The translations under genes and the position numbers were made by a program. Source: JABSOG01 sp965277695 (GTDB lineage: Bacteria > Pseudomonadota > Gammaproteobacteria > Enterobacterales > Alteromonadaceae). Taken from it: a DNA stretch of 64,000 nucleotides. Location of the stretch: the NCBI GenBank assembly GCA_965277695.1, contig CBDIDQ010000054.1, forward strand, positions 1 through 64,000. The letters are read 5' to 3'. Numbering within the stretch: position 1 is the first letter of the stretch; every line of letters starts with the position of its first letter. This document shows, in pieces, positions 1-8,724 of the stretch. The notes beneath the pieces are model-generated. The model searched no databases. It saw nothing but the letters and a program-made list of their open reading frames with translations, and was not told where the DNA came from.

Positions 1-243
1 CTGCTGGATCCGCCCAAGACCCTGGGCGATGAAGGGCCAGCTCATATTAGTATTGCTCCTCAAAATGATATTGATTTTGGGAATATAAGTCCTAATCAAT
101 GGTCTAGCCCTGTGGCATGTACTATCACAGTTGGTCGTCATGGAGGCACAGGCGATTATGCCGCTAAACTCAACCTGCGCTACAATACCAGCAGCAAGGT
201 ACGCACTAATCAGGTAGTAAAAATCAGAATAAATGCTGACTAA
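1..243 (+). CDS. C-terminal end of an unidentified protein (partial)
   Basis: An open frame enters from the left edge and stops at TAA 241-243, giving the last 80 residues of a protein whose start lies outside the window. The tail is rich in Asn, Gly and Thr and contains FGNISPNQWSSPVACTITVG and LNLRYN, which looks like alternating beta strands, so a secreted or surface beta-sandwich protein is possible. I do not recognise a family and the function is unknown. No gene follows for about 130 bases. Confidence 0.6.
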   Translation: MLDPPKTLGDEGPAHISIAPQNDIDFGNISPNQWSSPVACTITVGRHGGTGDYAAKLNLRYNTSSKVRTNQVVKIRINAD

Positions 244-370
244 TACTTAAGTCTTATAGACTTAACTGCTTAAATTTATGGGTACTTGTTACAGGGATTT
301 ATCCTGTTCAAGGCCCATTTATTACGCGCTAAGTATTTTCATTATCACTCAACAATAGAAATAAATAATT

Positions 371-1483
371 ATGTTAAACGGCAAGATTATTATTGTACCA
401 AGTTCAGATGTATTTCGCTATTTGTACCCTAATAGGGAAGGAGAGAATCAAAGCCGGGTATTCACTGAAAATTTGGTTAACTGGTTTACTTCAGGGGTTA
501 GCAGCCGCTTTTTAATACTGGCTAATGTAGATAATGACGTTCACCGTAGGTTGGTGCGATATTTGGAGCATTTGGGCCATAGTGTCGTTATTCAGCTTCA
601 TGGTGAACCAAGTCTGGAAGATATGCAGCAATATCAGGGATTGTTCTTGTTTGGCTTACCGCAGCAGGATAAACACCGATTGATAACGTATGTAGAGAGC
701 GGCGGTTGTCTTTGCATAGCAGGAGGAATATACCTTGATTCCGATTATGACTACCCGCCGAATCATGATTGCTCTCATTATTGGAATCCATTGCTAGAGC
801 ACTACGGTTTACAATTTGACACTGATTGGATGCCATCTGGAACTCACGGGCGTTTTATAAGCGTTAACATAGACCATCCTGTGTTTCATGGTGTAAATAG
901 GCTACCACCCGGCCTGTTTGCAACAGCGATAAGAAAAACTGATGAACATTCAAATAATACTCACACGTTTAACCAGATGTACTTCGCAATTGTCGCTCAG
1001 AAAGATAAAAGCTTACCCGCTAACTCTGGTTTGCGTTTAGTGGGAAGTTTACAAAATGTGGGTATTGCAACTGACGGTGACGGTAGGATTAAATTACAGG
1101 TATTTAATGGTAGCTCATTTAGTGCTAGCAATGTTAAAGGTCATTTAACCTTTCATGGCCCTTGTCCCTTAGGAGAATCCCCTGAGACCTTATACGGCGC
1201 ACCTATCAGTGACCTACTATCTATCACGTTCGAAGATGATACAGGCATCCTCGACAACACCCTAACGTTTGAAAAACAAGATTCGTCGAATACTAAAGTT
1301 ATTCCGGCAAACGCTTGGAGTGATGAGATTACGGTAAAAATCCATGCTAGCCATAATGTCACAGATATAGGCTCGCAAAACTTAGATAATGCCGATTACC
1401 TGCTGAAAATGGCACTGGAAAGTGAGATAGAGGTTAATGTTGAAGAAGAGCAAATCGTTCATTTTCGCGTCTACCCTCAGTAA
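371..1483 (+). CDS. Hypothetical protein with ThuA/glutamine-amidotransferase-like N-terminal region
   Basis: This is a 370-aa protein without a signal peptide. Residues about 40-125 alternate hydrophobic strands and helices (RFLILANV, HSVVIQL, GLFLFGLP) and end in YVESGGCLCIAGG. That pattern resembles the ThuA/DUF4159 type of class-I glutamine-amidotransferase-like fold, in which a GG turn follows a helix. No catalytic Cys-His pair can be assigned with confidence. The C-terminal half (about 220-370) looks beta-rich. No strong ribosome binding site is visible before the ATG. It stands alone between an unidentified gene tail and a decayed region, so context gives no help. The fold is an inference and the function is unknown. 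Confidence 0.6.
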   Translation: MLNGKIIIVPSSDVFRYLYPNREGENQSRVFTENLVNWFTSGVSSRFLILANVDNDVHRRLVRYLEHLGHSVVIQLHGEPSLEDMQQYQGLFLFGLPQQDKHRLITYVESGGCLCIAGGIYLDSDYDYPPNHDCSHYWNPLLEHYGLQFDTDWMPSGTHGRFISVNIDHPVFHGVNRLPPGLFATAIRKTDEHSNNTHTFNQMYFAIVAQKDKSLPANSGLRLVGSLQNVGIATDGDGRIKLQVFNGSSFSASNVKGHLTFHGPCPLGESPETLYGAPISDLLSITFEDDTGILDNTLTFEKQDSSNTKVIPANAWSDEITVKIHASHNVTDIGSQNLDNADYLLKMALESEIEVNVEEEQIVHFRVYPQ

Positions 1484-1616
1484 CAGACATTTTATTACCC
1501 ACATTTATTTTAACGATAAGGAGTACTTATAGAATATTTCTGGGGTCAAGCGAACGCCTACATGCCCATGCAGGCTGGCAGTGGGGCTACAAACGGTTTC
1601 AAGAACAGTAAAAATT

Positions 1617-1688
1617 AAGGGGTCTAGTCATTTGTTCAATATACAAGCATTAAAACAGTTAATTCTTGATCAAATCACTTGACCCTTT
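1617..1688. repeat. Short inverted-repeat element (about 72 bp)
   Basis: The left end AAGGGGTCTAGTCATTTG and the right end, read in reverse complement as AAAGGGTCAAGTGATTTG, are near-perfect inverted repeats. The ends resemble those of the 157-bp elements at 16694 and 18816 (RGGGRTCAAGTCAGTTG), but the interior differs. It is probably a minimal non-autonomous insertion or REP-like unit. The 1484-2411 gap holds this element and a chemoreceptor remnant and nothing else I recognise. Confidence 0.5.
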
Positions 1689-1820
1689 TGGTTTTTTTGA
1701 ATCATGCATTTCAACAAATAAAGCGGTAATCGCTTCAACGTTTACTGCAAACATTGTTATTTTATTCCTTTAAAGTCAATAAATTATCAGCAATTCACAA
1801 TTCAAGACCCAGGGTTGATA

Positions 1821-2225
1821 TTAAGTCGCTTTAAAATGCGACATCTCCTGCTCCAGCTCGCTGGCAACGGCAGAAACCTAGGTGGCTGACCTCGCCGATG
1901 GTGTTCAGTGATTCACTGACACTGTTAGATTCTTTGATACTGTTGGCCATTTTGTCGACACTATGCACCATGCTTTGCTGGGTGAGTTTGGTGGCTTCTT
2001 GCAATTTGGCGATGATGGCGTAGATTTGTGCGGTCTGGTTTTGGGTGCGTTGTGCCAGCGTTCTGACAACAAGAAGGCCACCGAAAACGCGATAAAGTTT
2101 TTAAACCGTGCCTGCTTAATGCGCTCTTCAAGCTGGGCTTTAAGCACCGGAATACTGGTTTGTGCCAGTTGGTTAAAGTGGGCGATGGTCTCACGTCCCT
2201 AGGTCAGCACCTGTTGAGACGATAC
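1821..2225 (-). pseudogene. Decayed methyl-accepting chemotaxis protein fragment
   Basis: Minus-strand frames carry recognisable pieces of a chemoreceptor signalling domain. VRTLAQRTQ followed by NQTAQIYAIIAKLQEATKLT matches the hairpin tip (RxLAQRT...TxEIxxIIxxLQ) of methyl-accepting proteins. ELEQEMSHFKAT with a stop matches the usual MCP C-terminus. The pieces lie in different frames: there is a frameshift near 1870 and another near 2060. A ligand-side fragment (ETIAHFNQLAQTSIPVLKAQ) sits directly upstream, so the middle of the gene is deleted and an in-frame stop is present at about 2200. This is a relic and cannot make a working receptor. Confidence 0.7.
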
Positions 2226-2411
2226 CGTGATGCTGTCCGGGTCAAGTATCTGACCTTTGATAAATATCAGTTAAGTTGTTGAAAATGGTTGCTTTTCAAG
2301 ATACTGTGTTCGAAATCGAGATGCGGATTTTTTTTAGCCAATAACAAGGTTATGGCACTATCGATAAGCAAACGTAATAAAAGATCATTTAAAGCCATAG
2401 GGGCATATTTT

Positions 2412-2780
2412 ATGAAATTAGTAGCAAATATTTTTACATTCATTGTGGCAATAAGCCATATCGGCATTTTGGTATTGGAGATGTTCTTTTGGAATCATCC
2501 CGTGGGGCAGAGAATATTCTCAATGACAGCAGAGGTGGCGGAATCTTCTGCTGTGCTGGCGATGAATCAAGGGCTTTATAATGGCTTTTTGGCGGCTGGA
2601 CTATTTTGGGGCCTGTTAGCTAAGCGCTTCGACGTTAAAGTCTTCTTTTTAGGCTGTGTGGTCGTTGCGGGGATCTTTGGTGGCATTACTGCAAAAACCA
2701 GTATTTTATTCACTCAAGGGTTACCGGCACTTATCGCATTAGTTTTGGTATTGGTAAGTTCGCGAAAAACTGCCGATTGA
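2412..2780 (+). CDS. DUF1304 family small integral membrane protein
   Basis: This is a 122-aa protein with four predicted membrane segments (residues about 4-24, 50-70, 76-96 and 100-118). The N-terminus (KLVANIFTFIVAISHIGILV then EMFFW) and the central LAMNQGLYNGFLAAGL match the DUF1304 pattern of conserved H, E and NQGxYN residues. I start at ATG 2412 because AGGGG lies 8 bases upstream and the family starts there; the frame is open further upstream to 2289. The family has no established function; it is an inner-membrane protein. Confidence 0.8.
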   Translation: MKLVANIFTFIVAISHIGILVLEMFFWNHPVGQRIFSMTAEVAESSAVLAMNQGLYNGFLAAGLFWGLLAKRFDVKVFFLGCVVVAGIFGGITAKTSILFTQGLPALIALVLVLVSSRKTAD

Positions 2781-3046
2781 AAAATTATCGGTCCAAATGG
2801 TGTTATAAATAACTATATCATCCAAGGTTGGATGCGATAATTTGGCTACAGTTAAACATTATCGCGGGGGGCTGAAGTAAGAGTGACTATAACAAAAGCA
2901 TGGTAATGAATAGACTGGTGAATGCGGTGCTATGGCTGATCGAACCAAGTACCTGTCATAATATGTAATGGTCTGTAATGATGCGTAATGTTCTTCTTAT
3001 AAACATTATTTTAAGCTTGAAAATGATGATCAGAGGAGACTTAATT

Positions 3047-4369
3047 ATGTATTTTCGAATTGCTATTGGACTAACACTGCTGTTACTTATCAACACTACC
3101 GCGTGGGCAGATAAAATCAATGCCGCCTACATTAATACTCAACCTGTGCCGCTCGGCGATTTAAAGCTAAGTACCGCACAAACGTATGGTGCTACGGTAT
3201 TTACTCGTTTTAATATTATGGGGCTGACCTTTTGCCCAAACGATGGCTGTAGTAGCGCTGCTGAAAAAGCGAATCCTATCTACTGGGGTGATGGACAAAC
3301 GCTGACAGCAGATTGGGCTGTACCTTCAACTAATCAAGCGGCACTTACCGTATTGCAAGCATTAAATCCCAACAGCGGTAAAAAACTTTTCGCTACACTT
3401 TTAGGCCGAAAAACCTCTAATTATCTTGCTAGTTTGTCAACCACATCACTTACACCCAATGCTACGGTATGCGGGCTAGGTGGCAGCGGTGTTGGCAATA
3501 TCCACTGTGCGGTATTTTATTTGGATAAATTTATGACTGCATACGGTATCAATGGCCTCGACTTAGATCTGGAAACTGGCAGTGAGTTAGGTTTCACCAA
3601 CTTGCTTGCCGGTATTGCCGCCAGCAGTACATTCTTGAGTCAATATGAATTGTCATTTGCACCATTTAGAGACGGTGCAACTTACAGTGCTGTTTATGTG
3701 CAAGGTGGCTCATGTGCTTTCCAGGATAACGGCATTACAAAATACACCGCAGGGAGACAATATTATTCAGGTGGCGCTATCGGTTATCCTCCTATTAGTG
3801 TTGATGCTGTTACTACAAAACTGACCTCAGAATTAACGCTGGCTGGTAGCACGATTTGTAACACTAGTGGTAAATTAAAGCTCGACGCTAGTGCAATGGT
3901 GATCGGACTGGCACCATATTCTGTCGTCGGCGCTGAATTTCCATCTGGCAGAGGTTTCCCTAACACTTGCCAATACTATTACCAGCGTGGCAACCCAGAT
4001 TGTGCCCAGATGATGAAGAAAGTCATTACAACTTATCCCAAAATCGGCGGTGCCTTTGTTTGGACTCTCGGACTTATCGATCCGACCTACTACGCCTGCT
4101 ATATCGGGAACGCACTCAATGGTAGTACTAACGACTGTGGTAACCCCCTTCCTATTCCTGGCAACGCAGGTTATTGCGGTCCGACTCAGCCGTCCAATTG
4201 CGCCACCCCGAACAGTATTGACGTTAACGCAGGGCCAATTTGGAACAATCAGGATGCACAAACAAAATGCCCGGCAACATGCACCAACGTAAATTTAAAA
4301 TGGAATGGTCAATGGACAACAACGGAGCCAAGTCAAATGTCGGTATGCGGTTGTGTGCCTAATAACTAA
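3047..4369 (+). CDS. Secreted GH18 (chitinase-like) family protein
   Basis: This is a 440-aa protein with a signal peptide (YFRIAIGLTLLLLINTTAWA). The stretch GINGLDLDLETG around residue 167 fits the glycoside hydrolase family 18 active-site motif DGxDxDxE, with Glu176 as the candidate acid; the first Asp of the motif is Asn here. Strand-like segments YELSFAPF and KIGGAFVWTLGLID fit later barrel strands. The last 80 residues hold several Cys and a Trp-rich tail (WNNQDAQTKC, WNGQWTT), perhaps a small carbohydrate-binding module. The start at 3047 is preceded by GAGGAG at 7-8 bases. It likely acts outside the cell on chitin or another N-acetylglucosamine polymer; the substrate is inferred. Confidence 0.7.
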   Translation: MYFRIAIGLTLLLLINTTAWADKINAAYINTQPVPLGDLKLSTAQTYGATVFTRFNIMGLTFCPNDGCSSAAEKANPIYWGDGQTLTADWAVPSTNQAALTVLQALNPNSGKKLFATLLGRKTSNYLASLSTTSLTPNATVCGLGGSGVGNIHCAVFYLDKFMTAYGINGLDLDLETGSELGFTNLLAGIAASSTFLSQYELSFAPFRDGATYSAVYVQGGSCAFQDNGITKYTAGRQYYSGGAIGYPPISVDAVTTKLTSELTLAGSTICNTSGKLKLDASAMVIGLAPYSVVGAEFPSGRGFPNTCQYYYQRGNPDCAQMMKKVITTYPKIGGAFVWTLGLIDPTYYACYIGNALNGSTNDCGNPLPIPGNAGYCGPTQPSNCATPNSIDVNAGPIWNNQDAQTKCPATCTNVNLKWNGQWTTTEPSQMSVCGCVPNN

Positions 4370-4601
4370 CAGGTGTGGGTTCTAAGTTAGGGAGCATGTT
4401 GTGTAGTCAGTCTGCATAACATCTTCCCTGACTTTAAAATTCGATCTGACCTCAAAACTCTACTTTTATCGTTGCAAGATTGCATAAAATCTCAAAATCA
4501 ATTGCGTCACAAGTCGAGTAAAGTCGAATTTAAGAGGGTGTACAAAGCCACTGTGGTGTTAAATTTAGCGGGTTTGTCTTGGATTTTTTTGCTATCTAGG
4601 T

Positions 4602-5132
4602 TTAGCCAAACAAAGTTTTAATGGTTTTCATGGTGATAAACATTCGTGTGAGTTGGTTGTCGACAGACAGTTTTTTAAAGCCAAATTTGGCGTAGAAAGA
4701 CTCCGCTGCTGGGGTTAAACAATCCACAATGACGGCATAAGCACGCATATTTTCGTTGATTTTCCATAGAGTTTCCAAGGCTGACAGTAAAGTTACCTTG
4801 CCCAGACCACAACCATGGTAGTCACTTTGTACAGCAAGCTGGGCAATCAAAAATACAGGAACAGGGTAACCCGGTAATTTTTTGGCTAACGTCGGGGGTA
4901 AACTATCTTGGCGTATTGCGCTTGGGGCAATGCTATAAAATGCGCAAATGCGTCGTTTGTTATTGGCTAACTTCATCGTTTCAGGTAAAACCATGGTACG
5001 GCTGATACCTGACAGCATGTGTTTGGCGGCTTGAGTTTGAATAAAGGTGTTTAACGGTTCTTCACCACAATCAAATGACGCCCTATCATGGTGGCTTTTA
5101 TCAAGCTCAACAAAGGTTGAAGCGTGACTCAT
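4602..5132 (-). CDS. GNAT acetyltransferase toxin of a TacAT/AtaRT-type system
   Basis: This is a 176-aa GCN5-related N-acetyltransferase. DYHGCGLGKVTL is the acetyl-CoA pyrophosphate-binding loop (Q/RxxGxG/A), and SFYAKFGFKKL carries the conserved Tyr near the C-terminus used by TacT/AtaT toxins. Known members acetylate the amino group of charged tRNAs and stop translation. The gene overlaps the DUF1778 antitoxin gene by 4 bases, which is the standard arrangement with the antitoxin first. Length is normal for the family. The particular tRNA target cannot be read from the sequence. Confidence 0.85.
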   Translation of the reverse strand: MSHASTFVELDKSHHDRASFDCGEEPLNTFIQTQAAKHMLSGISRTMVLPETMKLANNKRRICAFYSIAPSAIRQDSLPPTLAKKLPGYPVPVFLIAQLAVQSDYHGCGLGKVTLLSALETLWKINENMRAYAVIVDCLTPAAESFYAKFGFKKLSVDNQLTRMFITMKTIKTLFG

Positions 5133-5398
5133 TTAAATCCTTGTGCTTTGGTGTACGCTGCTGCATCAAGTAACGCTTGATTAGGTAGTTCAGTTTTATC
5201 ACATGCGGCGATAAAGCGATCGAAATCGTCTTTTCCAAGACTAATATTTTGATGCTCAGCAACGACTTTTGTCGCATCTTCATCCATTAAGCGCACCACG
5301 TATTCTGTTAAACTCTTAAGACCAAGCAACGCTGAGGCTTTTTCTGCTTTGGCTTTAATTTGAGCATCTAATCGTAAATCAAGACGGGCAGTGGCCAT
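5129..5398 (-). CDS. DUF1778 (TacA-like) ribbon-helix-helix antitoxin
   Basis: This is an 89-aa protein. The N-terminus TARLDLRLDAQIKAKAEKAS with SLTEYVV is a ribbon-helix-helix DNA-binding domain of the DUF1778 family. The remainder (SLGKDDFDRFIAACDKTELP) is the toxin-binding tail. It is expected to neutralise the GNAT toxin and repress its own promoter. A perfect 7-bp-arm palindrome lies 29 bases upstream of its start and is the likely operator. First gene of the two-gene operon; a strong AGGAGGA site precedes the ATG. Confidence 0.88.
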   Translation of the reverse strand: MATARLDLRLDAQIKAKAEKASALLGLKSLTEYVVRLMDEDATKVVAEHQNISLGKDDFDRFIAACDKTELPNQALLDAAAYTKAQGFK

Positions 5399-5426
5399 TG
5401 AATTATCCTCCTGTTGTCATCAAAAT

Positions 5427-5445
5427 GTACGGATATACTCCGTAC
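5427..5445. promoter_or_regulatory. Palindromic operator candidate for the DUF1778/GNAT operon
   Basis: GTACGGA-tatac-TCCGTAC is a perfect inverted repeat with 7-bp arms and a 5-bp spacer, placed just upstream of the antitoxin start. RHH antitoxins autoregulate through such sites, so this is the expected operator. Binding is inferred. Confidence 0.6.
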
Positions 5446-5656
5446 TTAATTTGATCAAAGTTTAACGTCATTAACCTTAATTTGCAAATTAAACGATTGG
5501 TGGCGTTTACTTTCATTATTTCTTTGTCTGTAAAATAAAAATACCATAGCTTTACCCCAACAGCTGATCTTATGGCGGTATTTCTGTACAATTGCGACCC
5601 CAAATGACTCACCACAATATTTGTATCAGCCTTTTTAATAAACTAGGAAATTGCCA

Positions 5657-7483
5657 ATGAGATCTAAATTATCTACCGCGTTTTTTGTCTATTTACTGTT
5701 ATTACCCAGTGCTTTCGCCGCACAAGATAATAATAAAGTGCAAATCCCACCGCCTTATTCCTATGCTGATGATTATTTTGACCAAGTTTATCTGCCGGAA
5801 GCGTCTGTAAAGGACGAAGCAGTTAAGAGCAAAAAAGTGGTCGTAACTAAATTAACAGCAATGTCGATGGTCGCCGATCAATTAATCGTCGATATCACTT
5901 TTAATGATGCCAATCTTGAAGCGTGTGTTTTAACTACTGCCAATGACAACAGCTGGACGCTGGCAAGCCAAGTTACCCGTATAAAGTGTGATGGTCAGAA
6001 TATTGCTGACACCAATGGTTTGCAACATTTCACTTCACTCGATTACTTATCGTTAAAAAGTAATCAAATCAGTGATATTTCGCCATTAAGTGAGTTGACG
6101 ATGTTGAGTAGAGTCTATCTTTCTGACAATCAAATCAGTCAGATTGATGGCTTGTCGAATCTACTGTCTTTACAGTATTTGTTGTTGGATCGAAACCAAA
6201 TCAGTGACTTAACTGTCTTAATGGTTTTAACTCAATTGAGAACGTTATTTTTGTATGATAACCAAATCAGTGAATTGTCGCCGCTGGCGGGTTTGACTCA
6301 ATTACAGCGATTACAGCTGGCGGGTAACCAAATCAGTGATTTAACCGCATTGTCAGGGTTAGCGGCACTCGAATGGCTGTTACTGGGCGGCAATCAAATT
6401 ACTGATATTGGTTTACTCGGCTCGCTGAACAGCCTGCAAATTCTCGACTTAAACATCAATAATATCAGTGATGTCAGCGCCTTGGCTGGGCTGACGACAT
6501 TGCACACGGTGTACTTGGGATATAATCAAATTAGCGACATCAGCCCATTGAATAACCTCATAAACGTGGAAACTCTGTTGCTGCAAAACAATCAAATCAG
6601 CGAGCTTTCGGCCTTGGCTAATCTGACTAAGCTGCAAACTTTATACCTGCAATATAACCAAATCGCTAATATTACAGTACTTAATAATTTGACTGATGCC
6701 ACGACGATTAATTTGTTTAGCAATAATGAGGTTAATTGTAATGACTTAGATACGCTTGAAGCGACGCTGGGCGCAGGCATTGTGACCAGACCAGCAACTT
6801 GTGTAGTGAGCTCAGCAGAAGACGAACTTAAAGCCCATTGGTCTGGGAAAAGTTCTGGGAAAAGTTCTGGGCAAAGTGATGCCCCGCAGGCATTGGATGT
6901 ATCAACTAATAACCACCATGGATTATTTCAAAATGGTGTCACCACAACTGCCGGTATGGTTGGCGATGCACTGAATTTTGATGGCGTAGATGATCACCTT
7001 AGAGTCGCCGACAGTGAAGCTTGGGCATTTGGCAGCAAGGATTTTACCATCAGCTTTTGGATCAATCCAACCGCTTATACCGCCGCCTACACTCGGGTTA
7101 TTTCTCATTGGCAGTGGAATGGTGGCAGCAACCGTGCTTGGGAATTTTATATTAATGGTGGTCAATTAACTTTTGCTTCTCGCTCAGCGTTTAGCCTGCG
7201 AACCACCACCACGTTGACTACGGGCAATTGGTATCATATTGCACTGACCAGAAGTCAAGGTGTTGCACGAATTTATGTTAATGGTGAGCTGGAAAAAACC
7301 AATAATAGTGCAGGGCATACCCTTAACAATTCATCTGTTGCCTTGTTGATAGGCGCAACTATTGACCGTAACGGTATTGATGCCCATCCGGGTGATATGT
7401 TTGGTGGCAAGCTGGATGAAATCAAGGTTTACCATAGCGCTTTGTCTGCCAGTGAAATTGCTATTCAGGCCAACCCGCAATAA
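5657..7483 (+). CDS. Secreted leucine-rich-repeat protein with C-terminal LamG-like domain
   Basis: This is a 608-aa protein with a signal peptide (KLSTAFFVYLLLLPSAFAAQ). Residues about 120-370 hold ten 22-residue leucine-rich repeats of the SDS22/internalin type (LxxLxxLxLxxNQISDIxxL), ending in a cap with a Cys. A Ser-Gly-Lys linker made from a 12-bp tandem repeat follows. Residues about 395-605 form a concanavalin-like LamG/Laminin_G_3 domain (LNFDGVDDHLRV, FTISFWINP, WYHIALTR, GKLDEIKVYHSALS). It is probably a secreted adhesin or glycan/protein-binding protein. I start at ATG 5657 with AGGAA 7 bases upstream; the TTG at 5651 is less likely. Confidence 0.8.
   Translation: MRSKLSTAFFVYLLLLPSAFAAQDNNKVQIPPPYSYADDYFDQVYLPEASVKDEAVKSKKVVVTKLTAMSMVADQLIVDITFNDANLEACVLTTANDNSWTLASQVTRIKCDGQNIADTNGLQHFTSLDYLSLKSNQISDISPLSELTMLSRVYLSDNQISQIDGLSNLLSLQYLLLDRNQISDLTVLMVLTQLRTLFLYDNQISELSPLAGLTQLQRLQLAGNQISDLTALSGLAALEWLLLGGNQITDIGLLGSLNSLQILDLNINNISDVSALAGLTTLHTVYLGYNQISDISPLNNLINVETLLLQNNQISELSALANLTKLQTLYLQYNQIANITVLNNLTDATTINLFSNNEVNCNDLDTLEATLGAGIVTRPATCVVSSAEDELKAHWSGKSSGKSSGQSDAPQALDVSTNNHHGLFQNGVTTTAGMVGDALNFDGVDDHLRVADSEAWAFGSKDFTISFWINPTAYTAAYTRVISHWQWNGGSNRAWEFYINGGQLTFASRSAFSLRTTTTLTTGNWYHIALTRSQGVARIYVNGELEKTNNSAGHTLNNSSVALLIGATIDRNGIDAHPGDMFGGKLDEIKVYHSALSASEIAIQANPQ
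6842..6877 (+). repeat. 12-bp x 3 tandem repeat inside the LRR-LamG linker
   Basis: The unit TCTGGGAAAAGT occurs three times in a row; the last copy has one change. It encodes SGK-SSGKSSGQS between the LRR and LamG domains. In-frame copy changes would only lengthen or shorten the linker. Confidence 0.85.
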
Positions 7484-7498
7484 TAGATACGGTTGTTT

Positions 7499-7529
7499 AG
7501 GCGCTGATAAATGGTTTCAGCGTCTTTTT
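7499..7529 (+). terminator. Intrinsic terminator after the LRR gene
   Basis: GCGCTGA and TCAGCGT form a stem around a 9-base loop and are followed by CTTTTT. It lies 16 bases past the stop codon of the LRR gene and before dinB. Confidence 0.6.
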
Positions 7530-7562
7530 CGATGTCGATTAGCTGTTGCTTTTTTCGTTTAG

Positions 7563-7578
7563 CTATATAAAACTACAG
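7563..7578. promoter_or_regulatory. Possible LexA (SOS) box in front of dinB
   Basis: CTAT-N8-ACAG differs from the CTGT-N8-ACAG LexA consensus at one base and lies immediately before the dinB ATG. dinB is a known SOS gene in gammaproteobacteria. The position over the ribosome binding region and the mismatch make this tentative. Confidence 0.4.
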
Positions 7579-7580
7579 TA

Positions 7581-8633
7581 ATGCGAAAATTTATACATAT
7601 AGACATGGATTGCTTCTTTGCGGCGGTCGAGATGCGGGATAATCCGGCGTATCGGGATGTGCCTCTGGCAGTCGGCGGCAATAGCAGGCGAGGGGTGTTG
7701 AGCACCTGTAATTACCATGCCAGACAATACGGTATTCATTCTGCGATGGCGACAGCCAAGGCATTGCAATTGTGTCCTGAGCTGGTGGTTGTGTCCGGCA
7801 GAATGTCGGCCTATAAAGCCGTCTCCGATCAAGTTCAAGCCATCTTCCGCCGTTATAGCAATAAAATCGAACCTATTTCTATTGATGAAGCTTTTTTGGA
7901 TGTCAGCGATTCGAAGTTGTTCCATGGTAGTGCAACACTGATCGCCAATGATATTCGTCGCAGTATTGAAGCAGAATTAAACCTCACCGCATCCGCCGGC
8001 ATTGCGCCGAATAAATTTCTCGCCAAAATTGCCAGTGATGAAAACAAACCCAACGGTTTTTTTGTTATTGAACCCAAAGACGTCAAAGCGTTTGCCCGGC
8101 AATTACCGCTGAAAAAAATCCCCGGTGTCGGCAAAGTCACCCAGCTGAAACTCAATAACCTAGGGTTACATAAAGGTGAGGACGTACTGGCTTTTTCTCG
8201 CAGTCGCTTACGTGAGTCTTTTGGACAGTTTGCCGAAGTGCTTTATCGACGTTGTAATGGTGAAGATGACCGAGAGATTTGCACCGACCGGGTGCGCAAG
8301 TCGGTAGGCGTTGAAACCACATATGAACATGACTTAACCACGTTTGATCAATGCGCCAACGAGATCGGACCCTTGTTCGAACAACTGCAAACTCGACTTG
8401 ATCGCACCCGTTTAGCCCACCGGGTTAATAAACTCGGGGTCAAAATCAAGTTCGCTGATTTTACTGCCACTACCGTCGAACAGCACGGCGATAAAATGGA
8501 TATGAGTGTGTTTAAAGCCCTGCTAGAAAAAGGACTCCAACGTGGTCGAGGCAAAAGCATCCGCTTGTTGGGGCTAAATCTGGGTATTGCCGACGAAACC
8601 CATAACCGTCAATTTGTTTTGCCATTTGAATAG
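7581..8633 (+). CDS. dinB: DNA polymerase IV (Y family)
   Basis: This 350-aa protein is of normal length for DinB. It has the catalytic motifs HIDMDCFFAAVE near residue 6 and SIDEAFLD near residue 100, the ASAGIAPNKFLAKIAS palm segment, the helix-hairpin-helix KKIPGVGKVTQLKL around 180, and a little-finger domain ending in QFVLPF. The final QFVLPF segment contains a beta-clamp-binding type motif (QxxLPF). It carries out error-prone translesion synthesis in the cytoplasm. It is a single-gene unit between a terminator and the RHS gene. Confidence 0.95.
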   Translation: MRKFIHIDMDCFFAAVEMRDNPAYRDVPLAVGGNSRRGVLSTCNYHARQYGIHSAMATAKALQLCPELVVVSGRMSAYKAVSDQVQAIFRRYSNKIEPISIDEAFLDVSDSKLFHGSATLIANDIRRSIEAELNLTASAGIAPNKFLAKIASDENKPNGFFVIEPKDVKAFARQLPLKKIPGVGKVTQLKLNNLGLHKGEDVLAFSRSRLRESFGQFAEVLYRRCNGEDDREICTDRVRKSVGVETTYEHDLTTFDQCANEIGPLFEQLQTRLDRTRLAHRVNKLGVKIKFADFTATTVEQHGDKMDMSVFKALLEKGLQRGRGKSIRLLGLNLGIADETHNRQFVLPFE

Positions 8634-8724
8634 CCACTGCTTATTAGCCATAAAACACTGTTATTATCCCTAACTTCAGGTATGATGTGCGGCGTTTAAA
8701 AATAAAAATTCAGGAACACCACTA

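Noticed and set aside
3875..4261. 128-aa minus-strand frame within the GH18-like gene
   Set aside because: It is a shadow of a gene with signal peptide and catalytic motif on the plus strand.
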